Assembly: GCF_036324505.1 (NCBI RefSeq)
Contig: NC_086350.1
Location: 13,624,032-13,688,031, forward strand
Source of the DNA: Eleginops maclovinus
Lineage: Eukaryota; Chordata; Actinopteri; Perciformes; Eleginopidae
DNA length: 64,000 nt
Direction: 5' to 3'
Both the position numbers and the translations under genes were made by a program. Below the pieces are notes generated by a model that saw nothing but the letters and a program-made list of their open reading frames with translations, made no database searches and was not told where the DNA came from. Shown here piece by piece: positions 54,612 through 64,000 of the stretch; position 1 is the first letter of the stretch, and each line of letters opens with the position of its first letter.

Positions 54612-55898
54612 GATTGTTAACCTCCCTGGAAGATGACATGAAAGGGTTAATAAAGTAGCCTCTTAATCATTGAACAACAGCACATAGTTTGTTTAGACTG
54701 TGTGTATTAGCTACATGCCTCAACTCCTGATAGTGATGTTGTGTCTCAAATGAAACACATGGACATCCTGACCTCCTATGGGTTGGATTCTGCTTTTGTG
54801 CAGTCAAGTCATGGCGAGTTTATGATTCAATTTGCCTCGTATTACTAGATGGCATGAATGTACCACAACGCAGTAAATCATTATTCATCCTTATATATTC
54901 AAAATCTGTCACATAGTTTGTAACGCAGCTAACATTTGGCTTTCAAAGTTGTCACTGCCAGCTGTTGAGTTACCTTGAAAGAAAAACGTTATCACCAACA
55001 TAAATTGTGGTATAACGTTAGCTGACTGGATTACATAGCTCAAGCTAGCTAACTTGTAACATATCACATTATCTGATGTCGTATATCTACAGCTGATCGT
55101 TATGTGTACAGAGATGGTTGGTTTATATAAGCTACTTACCCACAAATTGATAATGTTAGCCTTCAAAAATACGATTTTACTTTGTCTTAATGTTTACCTC
55201 CCCTGTTCAACATCCGCGCCAACAGAAAGTGGTGGGGAGGAGATCTGACCAATAGGGTGCAAGATACAACAGAGAGCGCGTGTTTTACTATAGTGCAGTG
55301 CTTGAGTGGACGGGGCTATAAAGAATTACGAAATATTGTCTATTAAATGCGGGGCTGATTGGTTATTACATTATGTTCAATATAAGTATAATGTAAATAG
55401 CCATTTATTTATCTGTAAATTGTTAATTTGCCCTGCTCTTTGTAAGTGCACCGCCTTTCCGGTAGATCTCTTTGAGATAAAAGTAACGCCACCAACGCGG
55501 GCTCATCCCCTGGTTCCTCCTAGAATGTCTGGAAATTTCTCTGCCCTTTTTTAAGCGCTTGTCATATGCCAGACTGCGAGACAACGTGGACCTGAAGTAA
55601 CGTAAACGAAAGCTCCTTTTCTGCTCGGATACAAGTGTGACGAATGCACAACAATACCAGTGCATCTAGCAGGAAGCTGTATCGTGCATTTTATTTACAG
55701 TAGCACTCACAAGTAAACAAGGCTACAGATTTAAGCAGCGTTAGTTAGCTAGCTAGCTTTCCAGTGAGTGAGGTTTTTTGTTGCTGCACTTGGCGTGGTT
55801 TGAGAAGTAGTTAGCTTAGCCGCTGCTGCTGTTCGCTAGTGTTAGTATAAATTGTGGTGCAGGTCAAAGGAGTAGGAGGGTGAAATCTTTTCATTACA
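54612..55898. promoter_or_regulatory. Head-to-head promoter region of ddx11 and fkbp4
   Basis: On - , a 5' UTR splice is likely: acceptor CTTCCAG leading into exon base 54625, and donor GAG|GTAAAC with the non-coding exon ending at 55198. That places the ddx11 start of transcription near 55200-55300, next to an inverted CCAAT-like ACCAATAGGG (about 55248). The fkbp4 5' UTR probably begins around 55650-55800 and contains a TTAGC/TAGC-repeat (55740-55760). GGAAATTTCT at 55531-55540 matches the two-unit heat-shock element core GAAnnTTC. The two start codons are 1.3 kb apart. Confidence 0.55.
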
Positions 55899-58800
55899 AT
55901 GACCGCAGAAGAGCAGACCAGTGAAGGACAGCACACCATCCCAATGGAGGGAGAGGACATCACACTAAAGAAAGACGGGGGTGTTTTGAAGGTATCGTAG
56001 TGTGATTCGATTTTGATGCTACATATTAATCCTGGCTGCTTGTTGTCTACGCATGCGGATAGGCTAACGTCAGCTAACGCTAGCTTATATCGAGCACTGA
56101 ATAAAAACATCGTATGCAAGCTACACTGTTTATCCACTGTCCTTCCAGATAACTTATAGTAAGGCTGTCACCAACATACGTAAAGATGATCAGCCATGTC
56201 CGCGTCTCTAGAAAGATCTAGAACATTGGAGACATACTAAACGCTAAAACTATTAGTGGTGATAGGGGGCATTTATTACCCTCACACGCACGCGTTTACA
56301 AATCACAATCATTCACAGTGATTTTGCATCCCTATTTTCTATAATGTATAATGTATCACACCGCAAGGTGGGTATACGGGACAGAAATGCGAGGACCTGA
56401 CTTTAGATGTCTGTTGCTGAGATGACTTTTTGGATCTTTAAATTCCCTACTGTTTTTATGACAAATTCTCGTGTTGCGGTCTGTTTTCCAGCTGGTCAAA
56501 AGGGAAGGCACAGGCACAGAGCTGCCTATGACCGGTGACAAAGTGTTTGTTCATTATGTGGGCACACTTTTGGACGGTTCCCCTTTCGACTCGAGCAGAG
56601 ACAGAGGAGAGAAGTTTTCCTTTGAGTTGGCCAAAGGTTTGTTTGATATCTACCTTAAGATGTGAACATTTACCTTTCATTGTTGCACAGCCACGGTTGA
56701 TGATCCATCTTCCTTCTGTTTAGGTCAAGTAATAAAAGCATGGGACATCGGCGTGGCCACAATGAAAGTGGGGGAGTTGTGCCAGTTCATCTGTAAGCCA
56801 GAGTATGCTTATGGATCTGCAGGAAGTCCCCCAAAGATACCACCCAATGCCACTCTGGTTTTTGAGGTAAGTGACAGTGATATCAGGTTATTTTGCCAAT
56901 ATTTAAAATTACATATTGTAAATCGTTTTCCCTGGTCTTGTTTGAAATGCAGTATGCTATTATCTTTTAGGTGTGAAAATATACTTTTCCAATGTATGCA
57001 CACTTTTAGGTGGAGCTGTTTGACTTTCGAGGCGAGGACATTACTGAGGGAGAGGATGGAGGAATTATCCGTCGCATTATCACGAAAGGGGAGGGATATT
57101 CCAAGCCTAATGAAGGAGCTTCTGTTGACGGTAAATCATCCAGACACTACTATTTCTTTGTTAAGAATGAATAAGAGATTAGACCATCTACCTTTTTTAT
57201 TATTTCTTTATTTTTGGTAAAGAAAGCCTGTTTTAGAATTGTACACAAACTTTACTTACCAAACTTGACACATGTTATACCTGATATTTTATGCTGAAAT
57301 GTTGAAGCCAAATACTACTTTTGATTATGACACACTCATTCCAGTGTTCCTACAGCTTAGTTCAATTTAGAGTTAAGACATTTTAATGCCCTCAAAACCT
57401 TCTTACTTCAAGACATTTATAAGACTTTTCAAAGATTGATTAAAAAGTGTGTTTATACATATCAGCGCCTTATCTTGAGATTTATTAGGTCAATGATAAG
57501 GTGGCTTTACAGCATTTTCATTTTCATCCAATAGGAAGAGGCTGCTTGAATCCATGAAGATTACTATAGCTTCTAAAAATTGCAACATATAGATGGGGTC
57601 TAGAGCAGACAATTAATTGAGGGCTCAACACATTTTTTCCTTGCCATGAAACCTGGCAACTACTGTAACTTGTTTAATTAAAAGCTACTTATAACTGCTG
57701 TTTTTTAGTACGGGGAGAAAGATTATTTTAAATGCATTAAAGCTAACTTTGCTTTGCTGTCACACATTTACAGGCAGCCTCAACAAAGCAATACATATTA
57801 TTGATTGTTTGGAAATGGCATCACTTGTGCTCAGCTGCAACTTTTTGATCTGTCAATCTACTGCATGCTAACGCTTGTGTGGCTTACTCACAAATCAGAT
57901 TTGTGGCAGAATCTAACCCCAGCTGTTGTTAACCCTTTCAGTAACTGTGGAGGGTTCCTATGAGGGACGTGTTTTTGACGAGAGAGACATGAAGTTTGAG
58001 ATTGGAGATGGAGAAGGTCTCGGCCTGCCAGTTGGAGTGGAGAAAGCCATCATGGCGATGGAGCAGGGAGAGGAGGCAATCTTCCATATTAAGCCTAAGT
58101 ATGATCACATATATGAAGACAAATGTATCTTTTTGTAATGAGTGTTTCATAGAAGTCTACCCAATCATTCATGTGTTTATCTACATCTCTCAAGCTGAAC
58201 TGTTTGTGTTGAATTCTAATGCCTTGCACAGACTACACAACTTTCAAAGTCGTCAGATCGCTTGCGGAGTCTTGAAGTCGTTGTGGTGTGCACACTACGC
58301 GATTGAACGGCGACAGGGGGTCACACACATTACACGATCTGTCACCAGGAGAAATCCCAGAGGAGTCTATCTGGTCTCCAAACTACGTTTTGTCACGAAA
58401 ACACACGAGAAGTGACACGGGAAATGACGCGACACGACGCGCGAAAAAGGACGTTTTTGTCAACAGTCGACATGGACGTCAGAAGAAAACAAGCGGTGCA
58501 AGTTGTTTTGCGCGATGCTTTGTGCTGAAAAAACACAGGGGAGGATAAAGAAAAGAATATGGGTGAAGGAATGGATTGCCACACTTGTTGTGTAGGACAA
58601 CGCTTCTTCTTTTTTGAAAGTTGTGCAGCTCCTCCCCGGGCTTTTCCTCACCACGTGTCATGCGCTCTCATTGGCTGTAGCTCATCGGCGCACCCATTAC
58701 CAGGCACAACTCTTTTCACACTACAGGATTTGGACTCGCCGACGGGTCCAGATATTTAGCTTGTTACATATCTGTCTGGCCTCGGGGAGGGCGTCGGGGA

Positions 58801-60748
58801 GTCTCTCACCTCGCTCTTGAAACAGTTCACACATAACGATCAAACACTGACTGCCGAGCGCCAATTTAACGCAGATTTGCCTCTAATCGTCCCCGAGCTC
58901 CAAAATCCCTCTGGGAGCGACCAATTGGGCTAAAAATCTTGTAGTGTGAACTTGGCATAACTCAGCAATAAAGCAATCTTAATTTTAAGACAAATGGATA
59001 ACAGTCGTGAAATTTTGCCAACTCAATCAAAGATTCTAGAACATGAGCTACACACATACTCCGGAGAACATATATTACACTGCAAGGCTGTTTTAAGTCA
59101 AACTGCAACTGATACTACAGTATTTTTACGCCACACTTGAGATATTAATGGTTAGTGTCTTTGATTTGCAGATATGGCTTTGGGAGTGTTGGAAATGCAA
59201 AGTATAACATTCCTGGCGACGCAATGCTGCTATACAAAATAAAGCTGGCAGCCTTTGAGAAGGTAAACAGATCTTGCCGCTGACTTGCAAATACAACTTG
59301 CCGTATAATGTTTACAAATGAAATGTCAGTCGCGACGTTGATGTTTACTCCTCTCAGAAGTGATGTATGTGTTTTATTTTATTCAGGCTAAGGAATCATG
59401 GGAGATGAACACAGTAGAGAAGCTGGAACAGAGCAGCATTGTCAAAGAGAAGGGAACACAGTATTTTAAGGTGAGCATCGGGATGTTTACAAATGTTATA
59501 TAAAATATTTTAAAGATAAAACCTCACATTTTCTATGTTCTGTTGCAGGAGGGGAAATACAAGCAGGCGTCAGTGCAGTACAAACGGATTGTATCATGGC
59601 TGGAAAATGAATCTGGTTTGTCAGAGGAGGACGAGAAGAAAGCAAAAGCTTTGCAACTGGCGGCAAATCTGAATCTGGCCATGTGCTTCCTCAAACTACA
59701 GGAGTCAAACAAAGCCCTAGAAAACTGTGAAAAGGTATGTTCACACGTTTTCCGTACTGTATAGCAAGTTGGAGACTAGGCGTTCAAATGAATTATATTA
59801 TGTGTTGAATATAAATATGTCTGTACAGTACTGTAAGCATTTTCCTCTCCTCTGCTAATGATTATAGGCCCTGGAGTTGGATCCATCTAATGAGAAGGCT
59901 TTGTTCCGAAGGGGAGAGGCACTTTTCGGCATGAAGGAGTTTGACAGGGCAAGAGATGATTTCCAGCAGGTTGTTCAACTTTATCCTGCCAACAAAGCTG
60001 CCAAGAGCCAGGTATAAGCTATGTGTTGATTGAGGTCAACCTGGGTCCTATTTACCTCATTTTTGCCATCATAATACGCTTTATTTGTCGTGCCTCTACA
60101 GTGAAATTGGCATGTGTTGCTCTCATATGTATTGCCATATCTTGCCATGAGAGTATTACTCTATCTGGCATGACTTTATTTGGCATATAAGCCGTTGCTG
60201 CTGCGTTTATTTCCTGTTTATTAAACAGTCTTAATCACTTAGTAGTTGTAAACTAAGCTGAAGTTAAAATGTGTATTCCTTATGATCCTTTGGCTCTTTG
60301 AAAGATGCTCTTAGATCTATGGTTTATTTGGTTGAACTGTAAAAATCCAAAGACATAAACTGTGTTGTATCTTGTGGTTGTACCTGTGATATATCTGAAA
60401 ATATGGTTGCCTGACCTCTTCTCCATTTTATCTTGCTAGGTGGTTCTTTGTCAAAAACGTATCAAGGAGCAGCATGAGAAGGACAAACGCATCTACGCCA
60501 ATATGTTCCAGAAATTTGCAGAGAGAGATTCAAAGGTGGAGGATTGTGTTTTCTAAAACGGCCACAAGGGGGTGGGATAGTCACGCTTCAAAATTGTTAA
60601 AGTAAAATGCCATCCTGATTTATTTATTTTCTCTCTTTATAAACAGAAAGAACAAGACGTGGGGAAGATTAAGAGTACGGAGAACGGCAATGATGACATG
60701 GAAGTTGAGGATGGAGAAAAGGAAGTTGCGATTGAAACAAAAGCATAG
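55899..60748 (+). CDS. fkbp4: FKBP52-type peptidyl-prolyl isomerase, HSP90 co-chaperone
   Basis: FKBP52 binds HSP90 through its TPR domain and promotes steroid-receptor maturation. Exons: 55899-55991, 56492-56636, 56724-56866, 57010-57130, 57942-58098, 59172-59262, 59387-59470, 59549-59734, 59868-60011, 60440-60535, 60647-60748; 453 aa (human FKBP4 459). Order: first FKBP domain about 26-134 with binding residues Y53, F63, D64, V82-I83 and W86; second FKBP domain about 146-250; three TPRs about 262-385; acidic tail. FKBP4 is preferred to FKBP5 because [12 protein letters not shown] carries Pro115 where FKBP51 has Leu119, because T139 matches the FKBP52 linker CK2-site Thr (T143) missing in FKBP51, and because the start MTAEE fits FKBP52. 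Intron 57131-57941 holds nothing; intron 58099-59171 carries a MITE. The donor after 60535 (GTGGAG) is weak. Confidence 0.9.
58220..58957. mobile_element. 738-bp non-autonomous DNA transposon in fkbp4 intron 5
   Basis: The element runs from TGCCTTGCACAGACTACACA to the reverse complement of TGCCAAGTTCACACTACAAG, giving imperfect terminal inverted repeats, and is bracketed by TAA (58217-58219 and 58958-58960). A 3-bp TWA duplication is typical of PIF/Harbinger elements. The interior is rich in CG and CACGA-like motifs and encodes no transposase. Family assignment is tentative. Confidence 0.7.
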
Positions 60749-61960
<1,212 letters not shown>

Positions 61961-63432
61961 ATGATTGTGTGTATTATTATTATTTTTATTATTGACTGTT
62001 ATAACTGTTTAGTGGCAGAGAATTGAAATCAGACAATCCTCAGTTAAGTTTTCTTCAGATTTGATCAGAACGCCAAACCAGGGGGAAAACATAAATTATA
62101 AGTTTACACTAATGTGTAAAAGGCTGTGCAATGCCCCAACCTAGGAATGTCTGACCAACTTTTATCAGCTATTGTTTTGAAGTTTACAAGCTTTTTAACC
62201 TTCTGAGTTAAACCATATAGCGAGTGGGGAAATTTGACCTGAGGCAGCGGTATCATAACTACAGGACCCATTTGAGAGCAACAACTGGTGAACTCTGGCT
62301 GAAATTAACCTCTCCTTAACCTAAAAAAGTACACCTCATCAGGTGTGTGTGTTACCACTGCTAAAGAAGTTTGGGTGTCCCCTGACCAGAACATGAAGAA
62401 CAAAAAGAATAGGACTTTAGAATTCAGGGCTTAGAGATTTAGAGAGACACAACCATTCAAATAGGGGCTCTTAATAGCTCTAACCACCGTGAGAACTAAT
62501 GCAGACAGAGTGAAATAACTACATATTCATACACATTTTGAATACTTGCTCATGCAACCATATGCCAGAAGAAGGATTTTGCCCAGACAAACAAGTTTAT
62601 TTGCAGGAATATGCTTGCTAGTGCAACACAAAATTCTAAATAGAACACTTTAGGATTTGAATACTTAAGCCAAATGTATCTATCTCAGTTTCCAGTTACC
62701 ATGCAGTACCTGCTGTTCAGATAAAGAATATCCATTTTTTGTACATCAGTCAGTTGTGTACAGTTGTAATGGCTCTTTTTCTGATATTTTATTGAAAACA
62801 CAGGAAAAAAACAAATTGAAGGAGAAAATATTTTGTTGAGGCATGCCTAAATATGTTTTGTACACAAAATATATGTCATTAAATGCCAACAACATGTTAG
62901 CATTTATATTTTGGAGGCCTTTGTGTATTCTGCAAATGATTCTAATGTAAATGCTGTTTTTGCACAATGTATTAATTATTATTTGTCCAAAGTGTGTACC
63001 TGCAGCAGTCAAAAGGTCAGAGTCTGCTTTCCGAGGACAAACATGATCTGATCTGATCATCCAGCTCTCTCAGGGACACCGGTGTCCGTTTACGGATGTG
63101 ATCTCTTTGCAGTGTGATTACTGCCCAGTACTGCTTGTGCTCTACAGGTAGATGAGAGTTAAAGAGCTATTCATTTTCGTTCTCTAGTATCTGATGTGTT
63201 TGGATAGTATATTCTTTTGTGACAAAGATTCCATTATCAGGGGTTTATAAAGGGAGGGAGGAATCGCCTGGAAGTTATATGTTTTTCTCCCAGCAGCAAA
63301 GCCATCTTCTCTTTGTTCTTTGTGTGCTTGCCTCGCAGGACAAATAAACCACCATTTTATTAGAAAAGCATTTCATTTTGATTATTGAGTAAAACAAACA
63401 AAAGGGATTTCTACCAAACAACAGGTTAAACA

Positions 63433-63483
<51 letters not shown>

Positions 63484-63487
63484 TATA

Positions 63488-63531
<44 letters not shown>

Positions 63532-64000
63532 CACAATTTGTATTCACTTTTGTTCAGGTTACTAAATATGTTGCAATAACCTGACAATCTATTTATAGAA
63601 ATTCTTACTTGCCACATATGTGCATTAGTTTGTCTCGAATGTCCATTTCTACTAATATTGGTATTTTGTTAATAGTTTCATATTTATTGTTTAGCTTTAT
63701 TGTAAACTAATCAAAGTAACTAGTAAAACAACAGCCCAGTTGAAGTGCTGTGCAACGGATAGGTTCTTAAGAGGAATTCTTATTAAATAATAACTAAGTA
63801 AAGTTTTATATAGGTAACTACTTCACGTGTTGGTGAAACACTGAAGGAAAATATCCCATATGGATATATGGCTACTACCTGTCCCAGGTAAATCCCAAGG
63901 GAAAGGGTGATGGGTGCAGCCCATGTTCACTCCTCCCTTAATCCCAGCGCGAATAGTGTCAAACTAATCACAAAACATGTTTCCGGTATCATCATATTTC
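61961..64000. other. Downstream of fkbp4, no gene recognised
   Basis: I see no exon with family similarity on either strand. The only clear feature is the (AT)n(AC)n microsatellite at 63435-63530. The minus-strand open frame 62746-63060 is AT-rich and resembles nothing. Confidence 0.5.
63435..63530. repeat. (AT)n followed by (AC)n compound microsatellite
   Basis: An AT tract of about 42 bp, two short CATATATATA units and an AC tract of about 30 bp, in intergenic sequence. Confidence 0.95.

Noticed and set aside
62746..63060. Minus-strand open frame downstream of fkbp4
   Set aside because: AT-rich, no family resemblance, no supporting splice signals; taken as chance.

Overview
The window is vertebrate nuclear DNA, almost certainly from a ray-finned fish and probably a percomorph. 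Genes are split into many short exons with GT-AG introns. The encoded proteins are clear orthologues of human genes. (GT)n/(CA)n microsatellites are unusually dense, and several short non-autonomous DNA transposons resemble repeats common in spiny-rayed fish. Nothing prokaryotic, viral or CRISPR-like was seen. I joined exons by hand using splice sites, reading phase and remembered family sequences.

Five genes lie in strictly alternating orientation. (1) ptprq, + strand, 91-11224: the 3' half of a receptor-type phosphatase with five FN3 modules, a membrane helix and one phosphatase domain; the 5' half lies outside the window. (2) iqsec3, - strand, 39877 to 14594: an ARF guanine-nucleotide exchange factor with coiled coil, IQ, Sec7 and PH regions, 14 coding exons, about 1091 aa. 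(3) washc1, + strand, 40692-46718: the WASH Arp2/3 activator, about 472 aa. (4) ddx11, - strand, 54611 to 47512: a 27-exon iron-sulphur DNA helicase, about 893 aa. (5) fkbp4, + strand, 55899-60748: an 11-exon HSP90 co-chaperone, 453 aa. ptprq/iqsec3 and washc1/ddx11 are tail to tail. iqsec3/washc1 and ddx11/fkbp4 are head to head and probably share promoter regions.

The genes serve different processes (hair-bundle membrane, synaptic ARF signalling, endosomal actin, sister-chromatid cohesion, HSP90 chaperoning), so the cluster is not an operon-like pathway. The order iqsec3-washc1-ddx11 resembles the human 12p end, where IQSEC3 lies beside WASH- and DDX11-derived subtelomeric copies. This fish arrangement may therefore preserve the ancestral linkage.

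The rest is introns, UTRs and repeats. Large iqsec3 introns (19.0-21.2, 21.3-25.6, 31.1-34.5 and 34.5-39.4 kb) show no further genes. The most interesting leads are RNA-processing features: a ptprq 3' splice site preceded by a pure (GT)19 tract, two in-frame ptprq microexons, a GC-AG intron and an 8-nt first coding segment in washc1, a branch-point-like tetranucleotide array upstream of the iqsec3 catalytic exon, and nearly coincident opposing poly(A) signals of washc1 and ddx11. I found no convincing wholly new system.
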